Assembly: GCF_014698475.1 (NCBI RefSeq) | Contig: NZ_JACJTB010000021.1 | Span: 1-64,000, forward strand | From: Nostoc spongiaeforme FACHB-130 | GTDB lineage: Bacteria > Cyanobacteriota > Cyanobacteriia > Cyanobacteriales > Nostocaceae | DNA length: 64,000 bases | Direction: 5' to 3' | Shown here: positions 1 through 9,985 of the stretch, in pieces | Position numbering within the stretch: the stretch's first letter is position 1 | How the letters are laid out: every line of letters begins with the position of its first letter | The notes under the pieces: model-generated | Told to the model about the DNA's origin: nothing | What the model saw: only the letters and a program-made list of their open reading frames with translations | The model's database searches: none | Position numbers and translations under genes: made by a program

Positions 1-229
1 GAGGTACTCATTTTTTAGCATTTGAGCCTCTGTTTCACTCTATGATTCTGCTTTTATTTTCTGTCGAGAGTGATTGACTACTCACACCTTTGTAAAAAAC
101 CTACACCTGTCAGGGGGAGTGTGGGGGGTAATTTTTTGGATACTTAGCTAGAAATCCCACACAAAATTTCGTTCACCCAGACAAGGGAGATCAGGGGGAC
201 AAGGGAGAAAAACAAATGACTCTAACTCT

Positions 230-264
230 GTCACCTGTAACCTATCACCTATCACCTGTCACCT
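230..264. repeat. heptanucleotide tandem repeat (STRR), five units
   Basis: Five consecutive 7-bp units (GTCACCT, GTAACCT, ATCACCT, ATCACCT, GTCACCT). Read on the minus strand the units are AGGTGAY/AGGTTAC, and the stop codon of the HlyD-type gene lies inside the array. The same heptad family recurs at 30831-30865, at the end of ftsW. Confidence 0.85.
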
Positions 265-1702
265 TGACGCGATCGCCATCTTTGAGATAACCTGCACCAT
301 CAACGATGACGCGATCGCCTAATTGCAAGCCATTTTTAATTTCTACGAGTTCGCTATTTATTAATTCTCCGACTTCTACTTTCTGGCTTTGGACGAGATC
401 ATCACCGGAGAGGGTGTATACAATCGCACTGCCATCGGCTTGGGGTTGTACGGCTTTTTGTGGTACTGCCATTGCCAGTGCTGTATTTGTTGTAATAGCC
501 GCACGAGCAAACATTCCTGGCCGGAGTAAGTTGGTTAAAGGCAAGTCAATTTTGACTGTTGCTTCTCTGCGTTTATCGTTCACTAAAGGTTGTATTTCTC
601 TAACTCGCCCTTGCAACTGCACGCGATTGTCAATATCGGAGGTAATTTGTACAGCCGCACCAATTTCTACTTGTGGTAATTGAATTTCGGGAACTTCGGC
701 TTGCAGTTCTAATCGGCCATCCCGAATAATCGAAAACAGTTTTTGTGTTCCCCCAATCACCGTCCCTACTTGGGTTTGGGGCGGGATACCTGTAACATCA
801 CCCACTCTGGCGAGTTTCTCCGCCACAATTCCCGAAATCGGGGCGCGGACTACTGTTTGTTTTAACTGTGTTTGTATTTGTACAACTTTAGCCACACTAG
901 TACGCACATCTGCTTCCGCTTTATAAATATTGGCGACAGCACTGCCGGTAGTGGCTTGGGCGCTAATTACATTGGCTTGGGCGCTGCGAATATTTTCTTC
1001 CGCTAACCGCACCGCCTCGGTAGCTGTTTTGACTGTGTAGGCGCGAGTATCCAGTTCTTGCAGACTAATCGCCCCAGCCATTGCCAATTTGCGATAACGC
1101 AGATAATTCTTTTGGGCTTCTTCTAACTTAGCCTTGGACTGGGCTAAATCAGCTTTTCTTTGCCGCACGATCGCTTGATAAGATGCAACAGTGGCTTGCT
1201 GTGAAACCACACCCGCCTGTTTGGAACCCACATCAGCTTGTTTGGATTCTACCTCGGCTCTGGCTCCACTCATTTGGGCTTGCAACATAGAATCATCTAA
1301 AATTGCCAAAACTTGTCCCTTTTTGATATAGGTGCCTTCCTTAATATCTTCGGGAATGATTTTGACTTGTAAACCATTGGCTTGGGGCAGAACTGGGATT
1401 AAATCACGGGCGGCGATCGTGCCTGTAGTATTTAAGGTGCGAGAAACACGGGTAGTTTCGACTGGGGAAACCGTCACCGTCAGGACTGGCTGAGATTTAG
1501 GCGTGATTTTATTGGCTACAGCTTTTTCTTGCCTCGCTGGTAATTGAGTTAACACACCCATCCCACCTAATGCGATCGCTATCCCTACGCCAACACCCAT
1601 AAACATTGGTGTTAGCCAAGGGCGAGTCGGTTGTCTGGCTGATTTCTGCCATACTTTGACAATTTCTTCTCGTTCCAGTTCTGGAATACTTTCATCACTC
1701 AA
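245..1702 (-). CDS. HlyD/RND-type efflux periplasmic adaptor subunit
   Basis: Membrane-fusion (periplasmic adaptor) protein that would link an inner-membrane RND or ABC exporter to an outer-membrane channel. After a short cytoplasmic N-terminus there is one hydrophobic segment (about residues 33-52, rich in G/V/A), then a biotinyl-lipoyl-like half (DLIPVLPQANGLQVK), a long alanine/glutamine-rich coiled-coil hairpin (about residues 125-265), the second lipoyl half (VRAPISGIVAEK), and beta-barrel and membrane-proximal domains ending near VIVDGAGYLKDGDRV. I place the start at the TTG at 1702 because a GGAGG lies 8 nt upstream; the frame stays open to 1732. No pump gene is in the window, so the partner may lie to the left. 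The stop codon comes from a heptad repeat. The family is certain, the substrate unknown. Confidence 0.9.
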   Translation of the reverse strand: MSDESIPELEREEIVKVWQKSARQPTRPWLTPMFMGVGVGIAIALGGMGVLTQLPARQEKAVANKITPKSQPVLTVTVSPVETTRVSRTLNTTGTIAARDLIPVLPQANGLQVKIIPEDIKEGTYIKKGQVLAILDDSMLQAQMSGARAEVESKQADVGSKQAGVVSQQATVASYQAIVRQRKADLAQSKAKLEEAQKNYLRYRKLAMAGAISLQELDTRAYTVKTATEAVRLAEENIRSAQANVISAQATTGSAVANIYKAEADVRTSVAKVVQIQTQLKQTVVRAPISGIVAEKLARVGDVTGIPPQTQVGTVIGGTQKLFSIIRDGRLELQAEVPEIQLPQVEIGAAVQITSDIDNRVQLQGRVREIQPLVNDKRREATVKIDLPLTNLLRPGMFARAAITTNTALAMAVPQKAVQPQADGSAIVYTLSGDDLVQSQKVEVGELINSELVEIKNGLQLGDRVIVDGAGYLKDGDRVKVTGDR

Positions 1703-2202
1703 GGGACACACCTCCACTGCGGAAACACACAAATGTTAATTATTTTTAAAAAAGTTTGCGACTAGTTACTGTATATTAAATTTGACTTCCATCTTCAGTT
1801 TTGACTGTAATAATCCCCAATATGACTACGATGACATAAGTCATGTTTTTTATGATAAATAAAAAGAAAAAACCGTATTTATACGGAAATTTTTACTCTG
1901 TCTGGCTTTGTATTGCTATCACACTCTAGGTCTTATTAACGTCACAGATCCTTTGTATGCAGATCACTGGATTTTGTATATAAATATGAAACACTAATGA
2001 CCGTAGGATACGCCAAATAGTGTCTGTTGACAGCCAACTAAGAAAGTATACCTATCATGTGATCCAGATTTCCTGCAACTAGCATTCACAGCCTTACCTG
2101 GGTTAAAAAGGATGAATATACTTTTAAATACCAACTAAAGCCTTAAATTTGGGAATCTTAATCACAAACAAGAAATATTTTGATTGGAACTGAGCAACCA
2201 AT
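1703..2202. other. intergenic region, no gene seen
   Basis: About 500 bases between divergent genes (HlyD adaptor on minus, HD protein on plus). It is AT-rich and has no convincing ORF, RNA gene or strong hairpin. It presumably holds both promoters, but I cannot assign boxes. Confidence 0.5.
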
Positions 2203-3078
2203 ATGTTCAACGCCACTGAAATTTTAATAGATGCTTTTGTCAAGCAAATTCGAGAAGGCTACAGTCGTACTTATGGCTGTCTCAAAAATGATTATCAAGA
2301 CATCATAGCCTGGGCTGGGAGTATGGCGTTGGAAAATATTGCCAATAGCGATGCCCTATATCACAATGTCGAACACTCTATTTTAGTCACCTTGGTAGGG
2401 CAAGAAATTTTACGTGGCAAACACATCCGCGAAGGTGGTGTTTCGAGTGAAGATTGGTTGCACTTTATTATCTCCTTAGTTTGCCACGATATTGGTTATG
2501 TCAAAGGAGTTTGCCGTCAAGACCAAGAAGCAGCAAGTTTATATGCCACAGGTAAAAACGGCAGAATGATTTCCTTGCATCCTGGTGCTTCTGATGCCAG
2601 TCTGACACCTTATCATGTCGATAGAGCCAAGCTCTTCATTGATGAGCGTTTTGGTGGTCACAAGCTCATAGATGCTGAGGTAATTAAAAGTAACATTGAA
2701 TGGACTCGTTTTCCTGTACCAGCAGCCGAAGATCATCATGACACTGTGAGTTTTGCTGGCTTGGTAAGGGCAGCTGATTTAATTGGACAATTAAGTGACC
2801 CACGTTACTTAAAGAAAATTACCTCGCTATACTACGAATTTGAAGAAACGGGGATGAATAAAGTTTTAGGCTACGAAACCCCAGCCGATTTACGCAAAAA
2901 CTACGCCAAGTTTTATTGGAATGGTGTACATCCTTATATCAAGGATAGTCTGCGTTACTTATCACTCACCCAACAAGGCAAACAAGTGATGGCAAACCTC
3001 TACTCCAATGTGTTTGTCGTTGAACATGAAAAAATTCAAGAAGAACAAATGTACATGATGGAGCAGTTACATGCTTAG
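2203..3078 (+). CDS. HD-domain metal-dependent phosphohydrolase
   Basis: 291-aa soluble protein of the HD superfamily, whose members hydrolyse phosphoester or nucleotide substrates with a divalent-metal site. Visible ligands fit the family: His54/His58 in YHNVEH, the His95-Asp96 doublet in VCHDIGY, a later EDHHD segment (about residues 176-180) and Asp192 in RAADLIG. No extra sensory domain is seen. The ATG at 2203 opens the frame; there is no strong Shine-Dalgarno. It is followed 80 bp later by an ABC permease on the same strand, with a TAGTCAT heptad repeat between them, so an operon link is uncertain. The substrate is not predictable from sequence. Confidence 0.85.
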   Translation: MFNATEILIDAFVKQIREGYSRTYGCLKNDYQDIIAWAGSMALENIANSDALYHNVEHSILVTLVGQEILRGKHIREGGVSSEDWLHFIISLVCHDIGYVKGVCRQDQEAASLYATGKNGRMISLHPGASDASLTPYHVDRAKLFIDERFGGHKLIDAEVIKSNIEWTRFPVPAAEDHHDTVSFAGLVRAADLIGQLSDPRYLKKITSLYYEFEETGMNKVLGYETPADLRKNYAKFYWNGVHPYIKDSLRYLSLTQQGKQVMANLYSNVFVVEHEKIQEEQMYMMEQLHA

Positions 3079-3082
3079 ATTG

Positions 3083-3107
3083 TAGTCATTAGTCATTAGT
3101 CATTAGT
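3083..3107. repeat. TAGTCAT heptad repeat
   Basis: Three and a half tandem copies of TAGTCAT just after the HD-protein stop. The same heptad occurs at 50969-50995, upstream of ndhG. Confidence 0.75.
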
Positions 3108-3157
3108 AAACTTAGACAACAAATGACCAATGACAAAGGATAAAGGACTAATAAATT

Positions 3158-4276
3158 ATGAATTGGTGGCAAAGACTCAAGAAAAACCCTTTGGCGCGGT
3201 TTGGGGCAATTTTGCTGTTAATTTTCTATGTAGCAGTGATTGCGGCTGATTTTGTTGCTCCTTATGACCCTTATGTATCACAGCCAAATGGTTCACTGCT
3301 ACCACCAACAAAAATTTATTGGGTGTCAAAGTCTTCTGGGCAATTTATTGGCCCTCATATTTACCCAACAACTCAAGGTAACACTGATATTAAGACAGGC
3401 GATCGCCAGTTAATTGTAGACTTTACCAAGCCATCTCCTCTACGTTTATTTGTATCTGGGACAGAATACCGCCTGTTGCAGTTGAGTTTACCCCTACCAC
3501 CCAAATGGGATGATGTCACAATTTTTTCCGGTATCCCCTTAACTTGGCATTTATTTGGTGCAGATAATAACGCTAGATTAAATATTTTCGGGACTGATGA
3601 CCAAGGACGCGACCAATTCAGCCGCTTGCTACACGGGGGTCGCATTAGTTTATTTATCGGCATTATTGGCGTAATTTTTACCTTCCCCCTCGGTTTGTTG
3701 TTGGGGGGGATTTCTGGCTATTTTGGTGGCTGGCTAGATAGTGTGATTATGCGCTTGGCAGAAGTATTGATGACTTTCCCTAGTATTTATTTGTTGGTGA
3801 CATTAGGCGCAGTTTTACCACCAGGGTTGAGTAGTACCCAACGCTTTTTATTAATTGTGATTATTACATCTGTAATTAGTTGGGCTGGTTTAGCGAGGGT
3901 AATTCGCGGACAAGTACTTTCGATTAAAGAACGAGAATTTGTCCAGGCTGCACGGGCAATGGGTGGCAATCCCCTTTACATTATTGTGCGTCACGTTCTG
4001 CCGCAGACTGCCACTTATATCATTATTTCCGCAACTTTAGCCGTTCCGAGTTTTATTGGTGCTGAAGCAGTTTTAAGTTTAATTGGTTTAGGCATTCAAC
4101 AGCCTGATCCTTCTTGGGGAAATATGCTTTCCCTCGCCAGTAATGCTTCAATTTTGGTACTCCAACCTTGGTTAATTTGGCCGCCAGCCGTGCTGATTAT
4201 TTTGACAGTACTGGCATTTAACTTACTGGGTGATGGTTTAAGAGATGCCCTTGATCCTCGCAGTTTGCAAAGATAA
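3158..4276 (+). CDS. ABC transporter permease, DppC/OppC type (peptide/nickel family)
   Basis: 372-aa inner-membrane permease. An N-terminal transmembrane helix (about residues 15-35) is followed by an extended extracytoplasmic loop to about residue 150, then the binding-protein-dependent transport domain with five hydrophobic segments. The EAA loop that contacts the ATPase is clear (VQAARAMGGNPLYIIVRHVLPQ split around residues 258-280). The C-terminus GDGLRDALDPR is typical of DppC/OppC subunits. The cognate DppB permease, ATPases and solute-binding protein are absent from the window, as is common in cyanobacteria where these subunits are scattered. Substrate inferred as oligopeptide-like, not shown. 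Confidence 0.9.
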   Translation: MNWWQRLKKNPLARFGAILLLIFYVAVIAADFVAPYDPYVSQPNGSLLPPTKIYWVSKSSGQFIGPHIYPTTQGNTDIKTGDRQLIVDFTKPSPLRLFVSGTEYRLLQLSLPLPPKWDDVTIFSGIPLTWHLFGADNNARLNIFGTDDQGRDQFSRLLHGGRISLFIGIIGVIFTFPLGLLLGGISGYFGGWLDSVIMRLAEVLMTFPSIYLLVTLGAVLPPGLSSTQRFLLIVIITSVISWAGLARVIRGQVLSIKEREFVQAARAMGGNPLYIIVRHVLPQTATYIIISATLAVPSFIGAEAVLSLIGLGIQQPDPSWGNMLSLASNASILVLQPWLIWPPAVLIILTVLAFNLLGDGLRDALDPRSLQR

Positions 4277-4435
4277 GGGAAAATTTGAAGTGTGAAGTCT
4301 GAAGTGTGAAATTTCATGCTTCAGGCTTTTGACAAATGACAAATGAGAGAAACTTTGGCGTGTCATAATAATTCAAGCAATCCCCTTTCAAGAGATTGAA
4401 ACCTAGACCTGAACTGAATTACAGTGCGATAAATC

Positions 4436-6535
4436 ATGCAGCCTGAACCCAAAGTCAACATCCTTTTGGTAGATGACAAATTAGAAAATTTGTTGGCACT
4501 AGAAGCAATTTTAGAAAGACTGGGAGAAAATTTAGTTAAAGCAACCTCTGGTTCTGAGGCTTTGCGGTGTCTGCTGCATCAAGATTTTGCAGTCATTTTG
4601 CTGGATGTACAAATGCCAGGAATGGATGGCTTTGAAACGGCTAATTTAATTCGTAGTCGAGAAAGGTCGCGTCAAACTCCAATTATTTTTCTCACCGCCT
4701 TTAGTACTAGTGACCAAATGCTATTTAAAGGCTATGCACTAGGGGCGGTTGATTATTTGCTTAAGCCTATAGATACGAACATATTAATATCGAAAGTTAC
4801 AGTATTTGTTGAGCTATTTAAAAAGACGCAAGCAATTAAAGAACATGCAACTCAACTAGCAGCAGTGAATGCAGAATTACGGCAAAGTGAAGAACGTTTT
4901 CGTTCTTTGAGTACTTGTTCGCCGGTGGGGATTTTTGAAATAGATACGGCAGGAAAATGTAAGTATACGAATCCTCACTATCAGGCCATTTGTGGTTTAA
5001 ATGCAGCCGAAAGTTTAGAAAAACAATGGCTAGAATTTGTCCATCCCGATGACCGCGAAAGAGCGATCGCTACTTGGTCAAAATATTTAGATATTGGTGT
5101 CCAAAACTACTCAGAAGATTTTCAATTTCTCACAGCTAATCATAGTCGGCGTTGGGTACAGGTGCGCTCATCCCGGATGGTTTCGGCGCAAGGAAAATTA
5201 CTTGGCTATGTCGGCACTCTCGAAGATATCACTGAACGCAAGCAAGCTGAAGAAGTCCGCGCTCAAATCATCCGAGAACAAACAGCCAGACAAGAAGCAG
5301 AAGCCGCCAACCAAATGAAGGATGAGTTTCTGGCTGTGCTTTCTCACGAACTCCGCACACCTTTAACTTCTATGCTGGGCTGGTCAAAAATATTACGTTC
5401 TAAAAAACTGGATGACAAAGCAACTGCGAAAGCTTTAGAAGCCATTGAACGTAATGCTACATCTCAAGTGCAATTAATTGAAGATATTTTAGATGTATCG
5501 CGGATTATTCGTGGTCAACTAAAACTGAATTTATGTGTAGTTAACTTAGTGGCTGTCATTGAAGCCGCCCTAGAAGCAGTACGTCCCTTAGCTGATGCTA
5601 AACATATTCAAATCAACACAATTCTTGATTCTGCCATTGGTTCAGTTTGCGGTGATCCAGTACGTTTACAACAAATAGTCTGGAATTTGTTAAATAATGC
5701 CATTAAGTTCACACCAGAACATGGTAAAGTTAATGTCAATTTAGAACTCATCCAAGAAACTGATGCAGAGCCTAGAGAGCTAACCCCATCAGGAGAAGTT
5801 TTCATATCCTCTGGCGTATCTCCCATTCGGTTTGTTAGTTCATCTTATGCTCAAATTCAGGTAATTGATACCGGAATTGGCATTGAACCAGACTTTCTGC
5901 CCAAAGTATTTGAAAGGTTTCGCCAAGCAGACAGTACCACCACGCGATCGCACAATGGTTTAGGATTAGGACTAGCGATCGTCCGTCACTTGGTAGAACT
6001 ACACCACGGCATCATTATCGCCGACAGCCCAGGTAAAGGAAAAGGTGCAACTTTCACCTTAAGACTTCCCTTAATGCCAAGTCCAAGTCTAGATGGTAAA
6101 GCAGAAAACTCGGTTGCTTGTACAACAGGTAATACACCCTTGGTAGGCTTGAAAGTTTTGGTTGTCGGTGATGAAACTGATAGCCGCAACTTTTTGGCAT
6201 TTATGTTTGAAGAGTATGGCGCAAATGCAACCGCAGTAGCATCAATTGAAACTGCACTGGTAATTATTGAAGAGACAAAACCAGATATCTTGATTAGTGA
6301 CCTCAGTCTCTCAAACCAAGAAAGTTATAACTTAATCCAACAAGTCCGCGCTTTAGCACCAGAAAACGGCGGTGATATTCCAGCGATCGCTTTAACTGCA
6401 TTTTCCCACGAAGAAGACCGCTTAAAAATTCTCGCTGCCGGCTTTCAGCATTACTTAACTAAACCTGTTGACCCTGAAAATTTAATTAATGTAGTTACTA
6501 GTGTTATGGGGAAGAAGTCAGAAGTCAGGAGTTAG
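4436..6535 (+). CDS. hybrid sensor histidine kinase/response regulator (REC-PAS-HisKA-HATPase-REC)
   Basis: 699-aa soluble two-component protein with no transmembrane helix. Order of domains: receiver (about 8-125; VDDK acidic pair, LLDVQMPGMDG phospho-acceptor, LKPID lysine), linker coiled coil, PAS/PAC (about 150-275), HisKA with the H box SHELRTPLTSMLGW near residue 303, HATPase_c (NLLNNAIKF, DTGIGIE, LGLGLAIV) and a C-terminal receiver (about 575-690; ISDLSLSN, TKPVDPENL). It would sense an intracellular signal through PAS and relay phosphate internally. No output domain or partner gene is adjacent. Between the HATPase N and G1 boxes is a low-conservation insert (about 445-470). The ATG at 4436 starts the receiver directly. 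Confidence 0.93.
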   Translation: MQPEPKVNILLVDDKLENLLALEAILERLGENLVKATSGSEALRCLLHQDFAVILLDVQMPGMDGFETANLIRSRERSRQTPIIFLTAFSTSDQMLFKGYALGAVDYLLKPIDTNILISKVTVFVELFKKTQAIKEHATQLAAVNAELRQSEERFRSLSTCSPVGIFEIDTAGKCKYTNPHYQAICGLNAAESLEKQWLEFVHPDDRERAIATWSKYLDIGVQNYSEDFQFLTANHSRRWVQVRSSRMVSAQGKLLGYVGTLEDITERKQAEEVRAQIIREQTARQEAEAANQMKDEFLAVLSHELRTPLTSMLGWSKILRSKKLDDKATAKALEAIERNATSQVQLIEDILDVSRIIRGQLKLNLCVVNLVAVIEAALEAVRPLADAKHIQINTILDSAIGSVCGDPVRLQQIVWNLLNNAIKFTPEHGKVNVNLELIQETDAEPRELTPSGEVFISSGVSPIRFVSSSYAQIQVIDTGIGIEPDFLPKVFERFRQADSTTTRSHNGLGLGLAIVRHLVELHHGIIIADSPGKGKGATFTLRLPLMPSPSLDGKAENSVACTTGNTPLVGLKVLVVGDETDSRNFLAFMFEEYGANATAVASIETALVIIEETKPDILISDLSLSNQESYNLIQQVRALAPENGGDIPAIALTAFSHEEDRLKILAAGFQHYLTKPVDPENLINVVTSVMGKKSEVRS

Positions 6536-6620
6536 AATCATATTGAAATGTAGAGAGGTTTTATCCAACGTCTCTACAACAGCCGATAAATTGCATCTTC
6601 ATCAACAAAATGTATTAGAT

Positions 6621-6788
6621 TTACAGGTTTTCAATAAATTCCTCCAAGTAAAGCCGTGTCGCCTCTTTCAAACCTATAATCGCTTGTTCAATAGTCTCAC
6701 CTTGATCTACAGTGCTAACTTCTGGACACTCAGCTATGTACATATCATCTTCTTTATAAAGAATCACTGTAAAGCTACGAGTCTTCAT
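6621..6788 (-). CDS. small HicB-like (UPF0150) protein
   Basis: A 55-aa reading frame, easily missed because of its size. It starts MKTRSFTVILYKEDDMYIAE and continues with CPEVSTVDQGETIEQAIIGLKEA, which is the standard HicB/UPF0150 fold signature (beta-strands, then 'AECPEL..V.QGDT.EEA..NL.EA'). Such proteins are antitoxins of HicAB modules or orphan HicB-like proteins. I looked for a HicA toxin on either side and found none, so this is either an orphan or the survivor of a module. It lies alone between a kinase gene on plus and a palindromic element at 6817-6873. No C-terminal DNA-binding domain is present. Confidence 0.75.
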   Translation of the reverse strand: MKTRSFTVILYKEDDMYIAECPEVSTVDQGETIEQAIIGLKEATRLYLEEFIENL

Positions 6789-6816
6789 TGCATTTTACTT
6801 CCCAAGGCTTTTTTGT

Positions 6817-6873
6817 TTAGCATAACACTACCCTTTTCTCACAAAAGTGGTTCTCAGGGTTGCGTTATGCTAA
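6817..6873. repeat. palindromic element with TTAGCATAAC arms
   Basis: The arms TTAGCATAAC (6817-6826) and GTTATGCTAA (6864-6873) are perfect inverted repeats, and the pairing extends inward to about 19 bp with two mismatches. It sits between hicB-like and the 3' end of leuD. It could act as a terminator stem for leuD transcripts, but no T-run follows, so I call it a repeat. Confidence 0.7.
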
Positions 6874-6893
6874 ATTTTGTGCATCAGTTCTGA

Positions 6894-7502
6894 TTAACTT
6901 GCCGCTAACTTACCCCAACCGACATAAGGCAATTTTGCAGCAGTAGAGCGAATTTTATCAGCGTTAGCAACTAACTGACCGCAAGCATCCCAACTACCAG
7001 AAACGAACATATTTCTGGAACCTTCACCGATGAAAACTGGGGCTGTCAAGTCACCAATTTGTACTTGTAAAGTTTCTAAATTTATTGTTACTGTAGCTTG
7101 GGGATTTGCTGTAACTAGTTCTTGTAATTGTTTGACTGTTGCCCCATCCGCAGTTACACAAGGTACACCAATAGCCACACAATTACCAAAAAAGATTTCC
7201 GCAAAACTTTCACCAATTAAAGCTTTAATACCCCATTTAGCGATCGCTTGTGGCGCATGTTCCCGTGATGAACCGCAGCCAAAGTTGCGATTCACAATCA
7301 ACACATTTGCACTTTGATATTGTGGCTGATCAAAGGGATGTTCACCCTTTAAAGCTGTGCGGTCATCAATAAACGCATTTTCACCCAAACCATCAAAGGT
7401 AATCGCCTTTAAAAAACGTGCAGGAATAATCCGGTCTGTATCAATATCATCACCAACTAAAGGTACAGCCTGCCCAGATACTTGTTTAATTTCACTTCCC
7501 AT
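6894..7502 (-). CDS. leuD: 3-isopropylmalate dehydratase small subunit
   Basis: 202-aa small subunit of isopropylmalate isomerase, which with LeuC converts 2-isopropylmalate to 3-isopropylmalate in leucine synthesis (cytoplasm). Hallmarks: [16 protein letters not shown] near the N-terminus, [14 protein letters not shown] (the swivel-domain substrate loop) near residue 75, and an intact C-terminus. The length matches the bacterial family. It lies 201 bp downstream of leuC on the same strand and is probably cotranscribed; the gap contains a GTGCTGA heptad repeat and a TTTGCGCC direct repeat. Confidence 0.96.
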   Translation of the reverse strand: MGSEIKQVSGQAVPLVGDDIDTDRIIPARFLKAITFDGLGENAFIDDRTALKGEHPFDQPQYQSANVLIVNRNFGCGSSREHAPQAIAKWGIKALIGESFAEIFFGNCVAIGVPCVTADGATVKQLQELVTANPQATVTINLETLQVQIGDLTAPVFIGEGSRNMFVSGSWDACGQLVANADKIRSTAAKLPYVGWGKLAAS

Positions 7503-7604
7503 AATTTTCTTTGCGCCTTTGCGCCTTTGCGCGAGATAAAAAGATTTGGTTTGTAAACGCAGAGGTAAACGCGAAGTATGAGCATTTTACCTCCTGACTT
7601 GAAA

Positions 7605-7641
7605 GTGCTGAGTGCTGAGTGCTGAGTGCTGAGTGCTGAGT
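7605..7641. repeat. GTGCTGA heptad repeat (STRR), five units
   Basis: Five exact tandem copies of GTGCTGA (7605-7639) plus two bases, between leuC and leuD. Typical of heterocystous cyanobacterial STRR sequences. Confidence 0.9.
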
Positions 7642-7703
7642 AAAAATGCTAGTCCCACTTTCATGCTTGGCTATGAAACTTGTTTCATCGGGACTGCCTT
7701 CTC

Positions 7704-9107
7704 CTACAGCAAATCCCGCACATCCGCAACTTCGCCCTTAATAGCCGCAGTCGCCACCATCGCCGGACTCATCAGTAATGTGCGACCAGAGGCAGAACCT
7801 TGTCTACCTTTAAAGTTGCGGTTAGAAGAAGAAGCACTGATTTGTCTACCTTGGAGTTTGTCGGGATTCATCGCCAGACACATCGAACATCCTGGTTCCC
7901 GCCATTCAAAACCTGCGGCGGCAAAGATTTTGTCTAATCCTTCGGCTTCGGCGGCTTGCTTCACTCGTTCGGAACCGGGGACAACAAAGGCTTTGACTCC
8001 TTCAGCCACGCGACGACCTTGGGCAATTTTGGCGGCTTCTCGCAAATCGCTGAGTCTACCGTTGGTGCAGCTACCAATAAAGCAGACATCGATTTTTGTG
8101 CCTTTGATTGCTTGACCGGGTAATAAATCCATGTAACGATAAGCTTCTTCGGCAATAAAACGGTCTTCTTCCGCCAATTCTTCGGGTTTGGGGATGAATT
8201 GATTAATGCCGATTCCCTGACCGGGGGTGATTCCCCAAGTAACTGTGGGTGAAATCTCGGCAGCATCGAAGACAACGACATCATCGTATTCGGCATCAGC
8301 GTCACTCTTGATGGATTCCCACCAAGTTACTGCTTGATCCCAGTCTGCACCTTTGGGGGCAAAGTCTCTATCTTGGAGATAATCGTAGGTGACTTGATCG
8401 GGGTTGACGTAACCGCATCTCGCCCCACCTTCGATCGCCATGTTACAGACTGTCATCCGTTCTTCCATGTTCATCGCCTCAAAGGTAGTCCCGGCAAATT
8501 CATAGGCGTAACCGACACCACCTTTCACGCCCAAGGTGCGGATAATATGCAAAATTACGTCTTTGGCGTAGACACCGGGGTTGAGAGTGCCGTTCACTTC
8601 TATTTTGCGGACTTTGAGTTTAGCGAGGGCTAGGGTTTGGGAGGCGAGAACATCGCGGACTTGACTTGTCCCAATCCCAAAGGCGATCGCACCGAACGCA
8701 CCATGACTTGATGTGTGGCTATCTCCACAAGCGATCGTCATTCCTGGCTGGGTTAATCCTAATTCTGGGGCAATCACATGGACTATACCTTGACTGCCGG
8801 AACCAATATTATAAAAAGTTAAATTATTTTCTTGACAATTCTGTTCTAGGGCTTGAATCATTGCTTCTGCCACACTGTCGGCAAAAGGACGTGCCTGATT
8901 ATCTGTAGGCACAATGTGATCTACTGTCGCTACTGTGCGCTGGGGAAACAGTACCTCCAGACCTCGTTCGCGCAACATCGCAAAGGCTTGGGGACTAGTG
9001 ACTTCATGAATTAGATGCAGGCCAATAAATAGTTGTGTCAGCCCTGAAGGAAGTGTACCAACGGTATGTAAGTCCCAAACTTTATCAAACAGGGTGCCTT
9101 TGCTCAT
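7704..9107 (-). CDS. leuC: 3-isopropylmalate dehydratase large subunit
   Basis: 467-aa aconitase-family subunit carrying the [4Fe-4S] cluster. The three cluster cysteines are visible in FIGSCTNGR and [11 protein letters not shown]; substrate-binding segments include [20 protein letters not shown] and the GSERVK loop. The length is normal. The ATG at 9107 begins [14 protein letters not shown], the canonical LeuC start. It is the first gene of the leuC-leuD pair on the minus strand. The C-terminus ends [10 protein letters not shown], as in other cyanobacterial LeuC proteins. Confidence 0.97.
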   Translation of the reverse strand: MSKGTLFDKVWDLHTVGTLPSGLTQLFIGLHLIHEVTSPQAFAMLRERGLEVLFPQRTVATVDHIVPTDNQARPFADSVAEAMIQALEQNCQENNLTFYNIGSGSQGIVHVIAPELGLTQPGMTIACGDSHTSSHGAFGAIAFGIGTSQVRDVLASQTLALAKLKVRKIEVNGTLNPGVYAKDVILHIIRTLGVKGGVGYAYEFAGTTFEAMNMEERMTVCNMAIEGGARCGYVNPDQVTYDYLQDRDFAPKGADWDQAVTWWESIKSDADAEYDDVVVFDAAEISPTVTWGITPGQGIGINQFIPKPEELAEEDRFIAEEAYRYMDLLPGQAIKGTKIDVCFIGSCTNGRLSDLREAAKIAQGRRVAEGVKAFVVPGSERVKQAAEAEGLDKIFAAAGFEWREPGCSMCLAMNPDKLQGRQISASSSNRNFKGRQGSASGRTLLMSPAMVATAAIKGEVADVRDLL

Positions 9108-9326
9108 ATTTCAATCGTTATGTAACGAGTCGGAATTTTTATCGTATCAAAAAAGCGTCGGACAATTTTAGATTTTGGATTTTAGGTTAATCCATAGATA
9201 ATTTTAAAGGCTTGAGAAATTTCAATTGCAGATTTTCGATTGATTTCATAGCTAAATCTGGCACTTTTACCATCAAGGAATGAATATCCAGACTTTGGCG
9301 ATTTCTCTTGCCTTGATCTCTTGTTT

Positions 9327-9782
9327 TTAGGCTGAAGTTTGTGTATTCACAAATGCTAGACAAGAGTTAGATTGGAATTGGAAAAATTGAAGCAAAATCT
9401 TTTTCAGGGAATTTTGCTTCACCATTTGAATGGCGATGTTCACATCTAACCATTCTCGCTGTCTCTGCCCCGCTTCAGGATAATCTTCACTCAGCATTTC
9501 AACTAACAATAAATACATCTGCACTCGGTAGATTTTGCCACGTTTGCGATACCTGTAACTACCTACGGCGTTAACATCTACCTGTCCTATGATACCTGCT
9601 TCTTCCCAAGCTTCTTTGGCGGCGGAAGCAGGCGGACTCATACCTTTGGCAATTCCACCCTTGGGAATTACCCAATTATTGCGATCGCGGGTTGTAATTA
9701 GTAAAATTTCGACGGTGCCGTTCTGCACTCTATAAGGAATGACCCCCGACTGCTTGAAGATTTTGCTGATTTTCTGATTCAT
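9327..9782 (-). CDS. Nudix hydrolase
   Basis: 151-aa protein with a Nudix box: a GG-x-AKG start near residue 42 and the KEAWEEAG helix near residue 56. This coordinates Mg2+ to cleave nucleoside diphosphates linked to another moiety. The arginine usually found at the first position of REx2EE is lysine here (KEAWEE), a tolerated change. N-terminal SGVIPYRVQNGTVEILLITT resembles the diadenosine/diphosphoinositol-polyphosphate subgroup, but the substrate cannot be fixed. The ATG at 9782 is the only reasonable start. The gene stands alone between leuC and the TetR gene. Confidence 0.88.
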   Translation of the reverse strand: MNQKISKIFKQSGVIPYRVQNGTVEILLITTRDRNNWVIPKGGIAKGMSPPASAAKEAWEEAGIIGQVDVNAVGSYRYRKRGKIYRVQMYLLLVEMLSEDYPEAGQRQREWLDVNIAIQMVKQNSLKKILLQFFQFQSNSCLAFVNTQTSA

Positions 9783-9985
9783 GTATTTTCTGGATGAGCG
9801 TCATCATAAAACAAGGCAAGAGGTGATTTTAGCTAAGTCTCATTTTTATACAGCTATTAGGCATCTACTATAAGACAGAAGGATTTGAGAAGTAAAAAGT
9901 AAAAAGTCAGAAATCGATACATTAAGGCGTTTACAAATATTTTTCTTGCTTTTAACTTTTAAATTTGAACTTTTGCCTTATTACT

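Noticed and set aside
306-683. 125-aa plus-strand ORF opposite the HlyD gene
   Set aside because: It lies entirely antisense to a well-supported gene and has no recognisable domain or ribosome site.
6501-6893. 130-aa plus-strand ORF after the hybrid kinase
   Set aside because: It is antisense to the HicB-like gene at 6621-6788, and its sequence has no family resemblance.
7605-7641. Heptad arrays as a possible CRISPR
   Set aside because: Units of 7 bp with no unique spacers; typical cyanobacterial STRRs. No cas genes were seen.
7633-8908. Several plus-strand ORFs across leuC
   Set aside because: Shadows of leuC in other frames; the GC-rich codons of leuC on the minus strand leave long antisense frames.
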